From assembly GCA_903853785.1 (NCBI GenBank), contig CAINUM010000096.1, positions 1-12,104 of the forward strand: a stretch of 12,104 bases of DNA. The letters are read 5' to 3'. The DNA is from Candidatus Magasanikiibacteriota bacterium. GTDB taxonomy: Bacteria; Patescibacteriota; Patescibacteriia; Magasanikbacterales; GWA2-37-8. Under the pieces are notes generated by a model that saw only the letters and a program-made list of their open reading frames with translations, was not told the DNA's origin and did not search any database. Made by a program: the position numbers and the translations under genes. Numbering within the stretch: position 1 is the first letter of the stretch; each line of letters begins with the position of its first letter. This document shows, piece by piece, positions 6,443 to 12,104 of this stretch.

Positions 6443-7567
6443 TTACATACCTATATGGTATGAAATATACTCTGTTTTGTCAATAGTGGATAAATCTAGT
6501 CTGTTTTCTAAACCCACAACATCTTTCAATCTGGCTTTAGTTTGTGGATGTTTTGCAACAAACAAACTACAACAATCTTCATAAGGACGATTGGAAATTT
6601 CCAGAGTATTCAATTGACGTGCCAATGTCATTATTGAAAGTTTATTTTCACCTATTAATGGGGACAATTTAAGCGTTTCGACGGACTGATAAACGGCCGT
6701 TAGATTTTCTAATGTTTGAGAAGCGACTTGTCCTAGTGAATCGCCAGTTACCAAGGCCAAGCATTTTTGTTTTTTGGCAATTTTGTCAGCAATTTTAAGC
6801 ATAATTCGTCTGGTGAGAAGCATTCTATAATCAGATGGAATATTAATTACAATTTGTTTTTGCCACTGCGCAAACGGCACAATATGCAAATTAATTTTTC
6901 CGTGATAGCGGGCCAATACGGCCGCCAAATCCATTATTTTTTGAGAGACTTCTTCTGTAACCTGTGTTTGATTTTGAAAGTGCACTAATTCTATTTCAGC
7001 TCCGCGAGTCATCATTTTGTAAGCTGCAACAGGGCTATCAATTCCGCCAGATAACAAACACATTACTTTCCCAGAACTACCTACCGGTAAACCACCTGCT
7101 CCAGTAAACTGGTTACCAAAAATAATTGCCTGTTCACTGCCGATATTAATATGAATAGTTAGGTCAGCTTTATTTAAATTTACTTTGTAACCAAATTTTT
7201 TATTTATATCTGAACCTAATTGTTTTTCTATTTGAATAGAATTTAATGGGTAGCGTTTATCTGAACGTTCAGCCTTAATTCTAAAAGTTGAAATATCCAC
7301 TCCCCAATCATAATCAACGATTGCATTTCTTATTTTTTCAATATCTAATTCACATGTAAATGCAATTGCAAAATTAGCAACGCCCGGCACTAAAGCCAGG
7401 CGTAGAATATCTGTTTCTTGAAAGTTTTCGATCCAAAGACCGGCTTCGATGCGTTTGACTTTGGTACCTGGAAATAAAGCGCAAAGATTATTTTTCAAAC
7501 ACTCGATAAAAAGTTTTTGGTTATTGCCCTTGAGAAATATTTCGTCAAAGTGGGCTATTAGATTCAT
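6443..7567 (-). CDS. thiI: tRNA 4-thiouridine synthetase ThiI (no rhodanese domain)
   Basis: ThiI adenylates U8 of tRNA and replaces its oxygen with sulfur from a desulfurase persulfide, giving 4-thiouridine. The 374-residue protein has an N-terminal ferredoxin-like plus THUMP region (about 1-160) and then the PP-loop ATPase domain: MCLLSGGIDSPVAAYKM at 169-185. It also has the family block TGDSLGQVASQTLENL at 274-289 and the PYEDCCSLFVAKHPQTK block at 328-344, with Cys332 and Cys333 at the site of E. coli Cys344. The C-terminal rhodanese domain of E. coli ThiI is absent, as in many Gram-positive ThiI that take sulfur directly from a NifS/IscS-type protein. Its ATG overlaps the TGA of proS (ATGA), so translation is probably coupled. 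The iscS gene lies about 1 kb downstream and is the plausible sulfur donor. Loss of the rhodanese domain makes a role in thiamine synthesis less likely. Confidence 0.94.
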   Translation of the reverse strand: MNLIAHFDEIFLKGNNQKLFIECLKNNLCALFPGTKVKRIEAGLWIENFQETDILRLALVPGVANFAIAFTCELDIEKIRNAIVDYDWGVDISTFRIKAERSDKRYPLNSIQIEKQLGSDINKKFGYKVNLNKADLTIHINIGSEQAIIFGNQFTGAGGLPVGSSGKVMCLLSGGIDSPVAAYKMMTRGAEIELVHFQNQTQVTEEVSQKIMDLAAVLARYHGKINLHIVPFAQWQKQIVINIPSDYRMLLTRRIMLKIADKIAKKQKCLALVTGDSLGQVASQTLENLTAVYQSVETLKLSPLIGENKLSIMTLARQLNTLEISNRPYEDCCSLFVAKHPQTKARLKDVVGLENRLDLSTIDKTEYISYHIGM

Positions 7568-8790
7568 AGATAATTTTCAATTGGTTCTAGTTCAGATTGA
7601 TCTGAATTACGTTTTTTAATTTCAACAGATTGTTTTTCTAAGGTTTTCTTACTAATAATCATACGTACTGGCAAGCCGAGCAAATCGGCATCAGCAAATT
7701 TTGCACCAGCGGTAAGTTCGCGACGATCATCAAACAATACTTCGATACCGTTGGCGGTCATAGTCTTATATAATTTTTGTGCCATTTCAAATGTTTCGTC
7801 TTCTTTGCCTAATGCAATTAAATGATATTTAAATGGTGCCACAGATTCTGGCCAAACAATACCATTGTCGTCGTGAAATACCTCAACCAGAGTTCCCATG
7901 ATACGACTTGGACCCATGCCGTAACATCCCATTTCAACCAACTGTTCTTGTCCGGCTGCGTCAGAATATTTAAAATTAAATGCACTGGAAAACTTCGTAC
8001 GTAATTTAAAAATATTTCCAACTTCAATCCCGTTCTTTTCTACCAAATCAACATTGCCACATTCTGGACAGGTTGTTTGTTCACTAATAATTTCCTTGTT
8101 AATACCAATCTTGCATTTTTCACAAGTAAATATAGTATCTTCCCCTACCGCACATAAAGTTTGAAATTCATGGGAGTATCGGCTAAATGCGCCACCGGAT
8201 GCGTAGGTTAAAATTGTTAATTCTCCCAGCCCTAAACGATCATAAATTTTGTGATAAACTTTTTTCATCACCTCGTAATATTCATTTAAACTTGCCTCAT
8301 CTGTGTGAAATGAATATAAATCCTTCATATTAAATTCTCGGCCGCGTAAGATTCCAGATTTAGCACGAGCTTCATTGCGGTATTTGTTTTGAATCTGAAA
8401 TACGCCTAGTGGTAAATCTTGGTAGGAAAAAACATATCTTTGTACTAAAGGAGTCACCACTTCTTCATGCGTAGGGTTCAATACGTATTTTGTACCGCCG
8501 TGTCCTTCAGATCTAAACAAGACATCCATATTATCGCGGCCAGTAGTTTTGTAGCTTTCTTCTTGAGTTAATGATGGCATCAAAATCTCGTTTGCATCGG
8601 CTGCAAGCATTTCTTCGCGAATGATATTCTGAATTTTTGTTAAAACACGTAATCCTAGCGGTAAATAATTATAAATACCAGCCATTTGTTTATTGATAAA
8701 ACCACCTCGAATTAAGTATTGAGCGTTGATACTTTCCTCATCAGCCGACACAGTTTTGCTAGTTTTACCGAATAATTTTGAATATAACAT
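7564..8790 (-). CDS. proS: Prolyl-tRNA synthetase, short form without the INS editing domain
   Basis: This class II synthetase charges tRNA-Pro. From the ATG at 8790 it has 408 residues against about 570 for typical bacterial ProS. Visible elements are the N-terminal LYSKLFGKT, motif 1 around YLPLGLRVLTKIQNIIREEM, motif 2 with YRNEARAKSGILRGREF (about 137-153), motif 3 GCYGMGPSRIMGTLVE (about 288-303) and the C-terminal anticodon-binding domain with FDDRRELTAGAKFADADLLG. Where the 180-residue editing insert normally sits, there are only about 35 residues holding a zinc-ribbon-like Cys223-x2-Cys226 and Cys241-x2-Cys244. A longer reading frame to 8856 is rejected because it would run through the promoter at 8815-8843 and adds a non-homologous N-terminus. 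The gene is first in a two-gene operon with thiI. Loss of editing suggests reliance on a free-standing trans-editing protein or tolerance of mischarging. Confidence 0.95.
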   Translation of the reverse strand: MLYSKLFGKTSKTVSADEESINAQYLIRGGFINKQMAGIYNYLPLGLRVLTKIQNIIREEMLAADANEILMPSLTQEESYKTTGRDNMDVLFRSEGHGGTKYVLNPTHEEVVTPLVQRYVFSYQDLPLGVFQIQNKYRNEARAKSGILRGREFNMKDLYSFHTDEASLNEYYEVMKKVYHKIYDRLGLGELTILTYASGGAFSRYSHEFQTLCAVGEDTIFTCEKCKIGINKEIISEQTTCPECGNVDLVEKNGIEVGNIFKLRTKFSSAFNFKYSDAAGQEQLVEMGCYGMGPSRIMGTLVEVFHDDNGIVWPESVAPFKYHLIALGKEDETFEMAQKLYKTMTANGIEVLFDDRRELTAGAKFADADLLGLPVRMIISKKTLEKQSVEIKKRNSDQSELEPIENYL

Positions 8791-8814
8791 AATTTTTATT
8801 AGAAATACGCTAAT

Positions 8815-8843
8815 ATTATAGTAATAAAGTGGATAATTGTCAA
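8815..8843 (-). promoter_or_regulatory. Perfect sigma70 consensus promoter of proS-thiI
   Basis: On the minus strand TTGACA (8843-8838), a 17-base spacer and TATAAT (8820-8815) match the consensus at all twelve positions. Transcription should start near 8808, giving a leader of only about 17 bases before the proS ATG at 8790. The leader (AT-rich, no Shine-Dalgarno) leaves no room for a T-box or other leader control. Confidence 0.85.
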
Positions 8844-8850
8844 AAAAGTA

Positions 8851-8879
8851 TTGCAAAATTTTAGATTATGTTGTATGGT
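8851..8879 (+). promoter_or_regulatory. Possible plus-strand promoter for the carbonic-anhydrase-like gene
   Basis: TTGCAA (8851-8856) and TATGGT (8874-8879) are separated by 17 bases and each matches the sigma70 consensus at four of six positions. It lies just upstream of the GC-rich island, back to back with the proS promoter, and would give a leader of about 128 bases before the ATG at 9014. It is the best candidate I see for the only plus-strand gene, but the match is weak. Confidence 0.3.
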
Positions 8880-8880
8880 A

Positions 8881-8907
8881 ATGCATCGTTCTTTAAAAAC
8901 GCATCGT
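8881..8907. repeat. Short direct repeat in the divergent intergenic region
   Basis: GCATCGT occurs at 8883-8889 and again at 8901-8907, and the match runs back two more bases with one difference (ATGCATCGT and ACGCATCGT). The copies are 18 bases apart, just downstream of the possible plus-strand -10 box. The spacing is near two helical turns, so a paired operator is conceivable. Chance cannot be excluded. Confidence 0.25.
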
Positions 8908-8955
8908 CGTGAGTAGTAAATTGTCAATTCAACAAGAGTCGACAGTTTTTGCTCA

Positions 8956-8966
8956 TGCACGGTGCA
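8956..8966. repeat. Short palindrome upstream of the carbonic-anhydrase-like gene
   Basis: TGCAC-G-GTGCA is a perfect 11-base inverted repeat in the leader of the plus-strand gene, 47 bases before its ATG. It could be a small operator half or nothing; the stem is short. The surrounding leader from 8880 to 9013 holds no gene that I can support. Confidence 0.2.
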
Positions 8967-9013
8967 AGGGTAAAAGAAGATTCTATTTCTACTAGCATTT
9001 GCTGGGGGGGTCT

Positions 9014-9685
9014 ATGGGAAAAATTACAGTTTTCGACACCGCTGTCCTGGAGAAGGCGGTCGCTGACCGAGTCCTGGAGACTGTCGACCGCGAGAAGATT
9101 CAAACCGAAGCGAACGGCGAGGGGCTCCTTGTCGGCTGTGCAGACGGGGACCAACGTGGCGACACAGAGGACCACCTCAAGAGCAAAGGCCTTCACCGAC
9201 GGCACGAAGTGTTGTCGAACGGAGGTGCATTGTCGCTTGGGCCAAAATCCCCGGCGCGTTCGCTGAATCGCATGCTCTCGGAGTTCGTGATCCACATGAC
9301 CAAGGAAACCTGGTATGGTTGGATTGCACGGCTCTTGAGCGGTGTGATTACCATGATCGGGTGCTTGTTTCGTCTGGATCTCGTCCAACTGATTCAGATC
9401 CACAAGGGTCTAGAACTCAAGAGGATGGGAGTCATCATTCTGATGCCGCACGTGCCGTGCGGTGTGGCTGCCTATTACAACCTCGACGTGATCGACCAAC
9501 TTCGTCTGATCATCGGGGCTAAGCGCCGCCTCAAGAAGATCTTTCCAGACAAGAGAATCATGCTTCTGATCCACGTGGATTGGTCCAATGGTGATCGTCG
9601 CACCTACCGCTTCTCTGCGGCTGCGATGGAAGCATGGATTTCTACCAATCACAGTCTCTTCACTACCCTTAAAGCCCGCCTCTAG
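9014..9685 (+). CDS. Beta-carbonic-anhydrase-like zinc protein on a GC-rich island
   Basis: This 223-residue protein is the only plus-strand gene. A beta-carbonic-anhydrase-like layout is visible: GLLVGCADGDQRG with Cys42 and Asp44, then HEVLSNGGALSLG (64-76) where the family has its glycine-rich loop, then GVIILMPHVPCGVA with His146 and Cys149 (H-x2-C). A downstream block, IIGAKRRLKKIFPDKRIMLL, fits the following helix and strand. Cys42, His146 and Cys149 would bind zinc. The Arg usually two residues after Asp44 is Asp46, with Arg48 nearby. The stretch between the two ligand halves is about 104 residues, nearly twice that of E. coli Can, and includes a hydrophobic segment at about 103-127. 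CO2 hydration is possible but unproven. Codons are strongly GC-ending, unlike all neighbours, so recent transfer is likely. An in-frame TTG at 8999 is a weaker start. Seven Gs lie at 9004-9010, three bases before the ATG. Confidence 0.6.
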   Translation: MGKITVFDTAVLEKAVADRVLETVDREKIQTEANGEGLLVGCADGDQRGDTEDHLKSKGLHRRHEVLSNGGALSLGPKSPARSLNRMLSEFVIHMTKETWYGWIARLLSGVITMIGCLFRLDLVQLIQIHKGLELKRMGVIILMPHVPCGVAAYYNLDVIDQLRLIIGAKRRLKKIFPDKRIMLLIHVDWSNGDRRTYRFSAAAMEAWISTNHSLFTTLKARL

Positions 9686-9730
9686 CGCTTCGGCACAAGC
9701 GCAATCTCCATACACGTGAAATTGTTCACG
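9685..9730. repeat. Two small hairpins after the carbonic-anhydrase-like gene
   Basis: Right after the stop codon there is a 6-bp stem GCGCTT/AAGCGC (9685-9690 with 9697-9702, loop of six) and then a second 6-bp stem CGTGAA/TTCACG (9715-9720 with 9725-9730, loop of four). Neither is followed by a T-run, so they are not terminators by themselves. They may protect the 3' end or be remnants of the donor sequence. Confidence 0.4.
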
Positions 9731-9767
9731 AGTGGGATCTGTTTAGGCGGGCCCCATTCCATTATCA

Positions 9768-9794
9768 AAAACACCGGCAAAGCGCCGGTGTTTT
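9768..9794. terminator. Bidirectional intrinsic terminator between convergent genes
   Basis: A perfect 11-bp stem (9768-9778 with 9784-9794) with a five-base loop AAAGC has a GC-rich core ACACCGGC/GCCGGTGT flanked by A-run on the left and T-run on the right. It therefore can end transcripts from both sides: the plus-strand carbonic-anhydrase-like gene (stop at 9685) and the minus-strand uppP operon (stop at 9805). It also marks the right edge of the GC-rich island. Confidence 0.88.
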
Positions 9795-9804
9795 AAATTA
9801 TAAG

Positions 9805-10578
9805 TTATAAGATAATATATCCAATTATTGCAATTAGTATTCTATACCAACCAAAGGCAGTAAAATCATGCTTTGTGATATAACCTAATAAGAATTTCAC
9901 AGCCATCCAAGCGGTAATAAATGATATTACGAAGCCTACAAACAAATACATCCATTCTGTATTTGTAAAAGCAAAACCAGATTTTAACAAATCTAATCCT
10001 GTGGCCGCGGCCATGGTCGGTATTGCCAACATAAATGAAAAATCGACAATTGCTTTTCTTTCTACACCAATCCACAATCCGCCTAAAATAGTGGCGGCAG
10101 ATCTTGAAACTCCGGGTATTACAGCGACACTTTGAAACAAACCAATTTTTATAGCTTGCCAATATGAAATATTTTCTAAGGTAGTCAATTTTGTTGATTC
10201 GAATTTTTTTGCTTTATACCATTTTTCAAATAATATAATCATTAAACCTCCAATCAATAATGATGCTAATACTACCGTCGAGTTTCCTAAGAAAAATTTT
10301 TTAATAACTTTGTAAATTGTTAAACCAATGATCGCTGTAGGTAAAAAAGCTGTCAAAAGTTTGCCTATCAAATTGCGGTTATTCCAAGCTTTCTTCCAAT
10401 AAATAAATAACACCGCTAAAATTGCTCCGAGTTGAATAATAATATCGAAACTCTTTAAAAATTCAGTATTTGGTATATTTAATAGATGTTCTGCTAAAAT
10501 AAGATGTCCGGTCGATGATATTGGTAAAAATTCGGTAATCCCTTCAATAATTCCTAGTATAATAATGTATGATAGCAT
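9805..10578 (-). CDS. uppP: Undecaprenyl-diphosphatase UppP (BacA family)
   Basis: This integral membrane phosphatase recycles undecaprenyl pyrophosphate to the monophosphate carrier used for peptidoglycan and other envelope polymers. At 257 residues it is near the usual length. The first catalytic motif is at residues 9-26, GIIEGITEFLPISSTGHL, with Glu12, Glu16 and the Ser-Ser-Thr-Gly-His run. The second is PGVSRSAATILGGLWIGVER at 155-174 with Arg159. Seven to eight membrane segments are apparent between them and to the C-terminus. It is the last gene of an operon with the acyltransferase-like gene (2-base gap) and alkD, ending in the terminator at 9768-9794. All key residues are intact. Overexpression of this family gives bacitracin resistance, but here it is the housekeeping phosphatase. 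Confidence 0.95.
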   Translation of the reverse strand: MLSYIIILGIIEGITEFLPISSTGHLILAEHLLNIPNTEFLKSFDIIIQLGAILAVLFIYWKKAWNNRNLIGKLLTAFLPTAIIGLTIYKVIKKFFLGNSTVVLASLLIGGLMIILFEKWYKAKKFESTKLTTLENISYWQAIKIGLFQSVAVIPGVSRSAATILGGLWIGVERKAIVDFSFMLAIPTMAAATGLDLLKSGFAFTNTEWMYLFVGFVISFITAWMAVKFLLGYITKHDFTAFGWYRILIAIIGYIIL

Positions 10579-10580
10579 AA

Positions 10581-11648
10581 TTAAACTTGATTAATAATGT
10601 ATTCCCTAATCTTTTTATGTTGTATTATACTATACAAAACTAAAACTGCTGGAACTGCCCACCAAATTAATTTATATTGAGGGAAAAATATCCACATTAT
10701 TAAATCAATAACGACCCAGTGACCTATATAGATAGATAAGGTAGAGTCCCCCCAAAAACGAATTAATGCTAAAACTTTTTTCATTAAGGTGCTTGGAATT
10801 TTTTCGAGCAAATAAAATTTGTAAAAAAGTAATGTCATAAAGAGTAATGACATCACCATATAATATGGTTGTAATGGATACATAGATCCAGACGGTTTGA
10901 TCGATAATCCATTTTTAACTTGATAAAAATATAAAACCACAGATAAAGGTAAGAAAATCGCCAACCACCAATTTTTCTTTTCTTCAAACCCAAAAGCTGC
11001 GATCAAATATCCAGCAATAAACGGCATTGACCAAAGTGCTAAAGGAAACATGATATTATTTTTGGAGTACAGTGTATCACTGATGATACCTGAGGTTTTG
11101 TAAAAGTATGCGAAAAATGCGATTATAAACAATCCTGTAGTTATTAATATATTTGGGTATTTAATTTTTTTTGTTATTAAGAGCAATAAAGGCGACAACA
11201 TTATCAGTATACCAATAGTTAGCAATATTCCAATTGGTGAAGAAAACGATTGCAATGTTAAAATATTTTTTATGGTCATCTTTCCATGCTCTGTATATTG
11301 CCAATAAAATGGTTCTTTTGAAAAATCATATACAAACAATTTTATAATATTGTAAATATAGTATGTTGCCACCAATTGTCCGCCACGTTTTAATAATTTC
11401 CAGGCCGGTTTGGTCCAAGCTTCGGATTGGCCGTAAGCAATATACACAACACTGCCAGCTGTTGACATAAAAAAGAAAACACCAGGAAATAAAAGCTCTT
11501 TGAACCAGTTACCGGTAGAATTTACAGCGATGTTTGACCAATCAATAAGATGAATCAAAATCACACTGATGATGGCGTAACCCTTGATGTACGAAATATA
11601 ATGATTACGTTTTTTTGGAGCGGTTGATGTTTTTGTTATTTCAGGCAT
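10581..11648 (-). CDS. Membrane acyltransferase-like protein (acyltransferase-3/OpgC type)
   Basis: This 355-residue protein has about ten hydrophobic membrane segments and little else. Its N-terminal block ISYIKGYAIISVILIHL (18-34) matches the start of acyltransferase-3 family proteins, where a basic residue, a small turn and a membrane helix ending in His form the active-site entry; Lys22 and His33 are the counterparts. Near the C-terminus, WGDSTLSIYIGHWVVIDL (about 301-318) is another recurrent family feature. Such proteins move acyl groups across or at the membrane onto sugars, peptidoglycan or lipids. The substrate here is unknown, and assignment is by pattern only. DUF1624/heparan-acetyltransferase-like proteins are an alternative family. 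The ATG at 11648 overlaps the end of alkD by 13 bases, and uppP follows after 2 bases, so an envelope role is plausible. Confidence 0.7.
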   Translation of the reverse strand: MPEITKTSTAPKKRNHYISYIKGYAIISVILIHLIDWSNIAVNSTGNWFKELLFPGVFFFMSTAGSVVYIAYGQSEAWTKPAWKLLKRGGQLVATYYIYNIIKLFVYDFSKEPFYWQYTEHGKMTIKNILTLQSFSSPIGILLTIGILIMLSPLLLLITKKIKYPNILITTGLFIIAFFAYFYKTSGIISDTLYSKNNIMFPLALWSMPFIAGYLIAAFGFEEKKNWWLAIFLPLSVVLYFYQVKNGLSIKPSGSMYPLQPYYMVMSLLFMTLLFYKFYLLEKIPSTLMKKVLALIRFWGDSTLSIYIGHWVVIDLIMWIFFPQYKLIWWAVPAVLVLYSIIQHKKIREYIINQV

Positions 11649-12104
11649 AAATAGTATTTACGAGTTTCTTTATTAAATTTTTCAATTGAATAGCGCAGCA
11701 TAGTACGAGGCATCTTAGTTGCGTGTTTGTTTAGAAATTTTATCAATACAGGTTCGTCCTTTTTACCCATTTCGCGCAACATCCAGCCAACGGCTTTGTG
11801 AATTAAATCGTGTTTATCTTGTAAAAGTATTTCGGAAATTTTTAGCGTATCTTCAAAATTCTTGTTTCTAATAAAGGTGAGAGTAGAAATGATCGCGATG
11901 CGTTTTTTCCAAAGGTTATTTGAATTGGCAAATTTGTACAATACGTCTTTCGGTTTTTCCTTCAACCATTCCCCTATTATCTTTGGTGCAGACGTATCGA
12001 TCAGGTCCCAGTTATTTATTCCTTTAACATTTTTCAAATAGAATTTATATATTATTTCTCTTATTTTATTGTCACCCTTTTTAAATTTTGAAACAAGAAT
12101 AAAT
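11636..12104 (-). CDS. DNA alkylation repair protein AlkD, N-terminus outside the window
   Basis: AlkD is a HEAT-like-repeat DNA glycosylase that removes bulky or cationic alkylpurines without flipping them. The reading frame stays open to the window edge at 12104, so the N-terminal HEAT repeats are missing only because the window ends; an internal TTG at 12037 is not the real start. The visible 156 residues include the KGDNKIREIIYKFYLKN block before INNWDLIDTSAPKIIGEWL, which holds the Trp and Asp that match catalytic Trp109 and Asp113 of B. cereus AlkD. NLWKKRIAI follows, with the Arg matching Arg148, and HKAVGWMLREMGKKD, with Trp and Arg matching Trp187 and Arg190. All key residues are present. 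The stop overlaps the acyltransferase-like gene by 13 bases. It is the first visible gene of the uppP operon. Confidence 0.92.
   Translation of the reverse strand, partial: FILVSKFKKGDNKIREIIYKFYLKNVKGINNWDLIDTSAPKIIGEWLKEKPKDVLYKFANSNNLWKKRIAIISTLTFIRNKNFEDTLKISEILLQDKHDLIHKAVGWMLREMGKKDEPVLIKFLNKHATKMPRTMLRYSIEKFNKETRKYYLCLK

Noticed and set aside
7564..7566. Alternative code with TGA as a sense codon
   Set aside because: TGA ends proS exactly where the protein family ends and overlaps the thiI start as ATGA, so it acts as a stop here.
8791..8856. Extension of proS by 22 residues at the N-terminus
   Set aside because: The extra codons run over the perfect -35/-10 promoter at 8815-8843 and have no counterpart at the normal ProS N-terminus, which begins at MLYSKLFGKT.
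8949..9266. Overlapping plus-strand frame of 105 codons upstream of and within the island gene
   Set aside because: It is in a different frame from the gene with the Cys/His motifs, has no motif of its own and ends inside it.
8924..9403. Open frame on the minus strand across the GC-rich island
   Set aside because: It is opposite to the better-supported plus-strand gene, shows no recognisable motif, and is low-complexity in a way typical of antisense frames in GC-rich DNA.
9410..9715. Second minus-strand open frame in the island
   Set aside because: It is antisense to the conserved HVPCG half of the carbonic-anhydrase-like gene and has no recognisable domain.
1..12104. tRNA genes, CRISPR arrays, insertion sequences, prophage genes
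   Set aside because: I found no cloverleaf-like tRNA, no spaced repeat array and no transposase, integrase or phage protein. The nested palindrome at 2834-2929 has neither the arm lengths nor the conserved bases of a tRNA.

Overview
The window reads as a piece of a low-GC bacterial chromosome from a reduced-genome lineage, most likely a Candidate Phyla Radiation (Patescibacteria) organism. The reasons are the compact one-strand operons with gaps of 1 to 11 bases or short overlaps, the shortened housekeeping enzymes (a 408-residue ProS without the editing insertion, an RsmI without its C-terminal extension, a ThiI without rhodanese domain), almost no Shine-Dalgarno sequences, and a pared-down ISC operon. 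The rank is inference. TGA is used as a stop (end of proS) and nearly all other stops are TAA, so the code looks standard; the Gracilibacteria/SR1 recoding of TGA to Gly is not supported.

Layout, left to right; all genes are on the minus strand except one. (1) 1-2776: rsmI, metG, a cvpA-like membrane gene and the first codons of a further gene form one operon, transcribed from a probable promoter at 2797-2825. (2) 2834-2929: a nested palindrome that looks like the terminator of the next operon. (3) 2945-6375: exonuclease-like protein, Rrf2/IscR-type regulator, cysteine desulfurase, NifU/IscU scaffold, thioredoxin-like [2Fe-2S] ferredoxin and a single-cluster ferredoxin, behind a good sigma70-type promoter at 6403-6431. 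(4) 6443-8790: proS and thiI, overlapping by ATGA, behind a perfect TTGACA-N17-TATAAT promoter at 8815-8843. (5) 8880-9766: a GC-rich island carrying the only plus-strand gene, a probable beta-carbonic-anhydrase-fold protein. (6) 9768-9794: a shared bidirectional terminator. (7) 9805-12104: alkD (cut by the window end), a membrane acyltransferase-like gene and uppP, as one operon.

Functionally the core is sulfur handling. IscS takes sulfur from cysteine. IscU builds Fe-S clusters on it, the two ferredoxins plausibly supply electrons or are clients, the cysteine-rich Rrf2 protein probably senses cluster status, and ThiI next door can use the same persulfide to make 4-thiouridine in tRNA. ProS, MetG and RsmI belong to translation; UppP and the acyltransferase belong to the cell envelope.

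The most unusual parts are the GC-rich island with its divergent carbonic-anhydrase-like protein, and the IscU scaffold whose C-terminal tail resembles the Bfd-like domain of NifU but has no cysteines. All calls come from reading the sequence; no database search was run.
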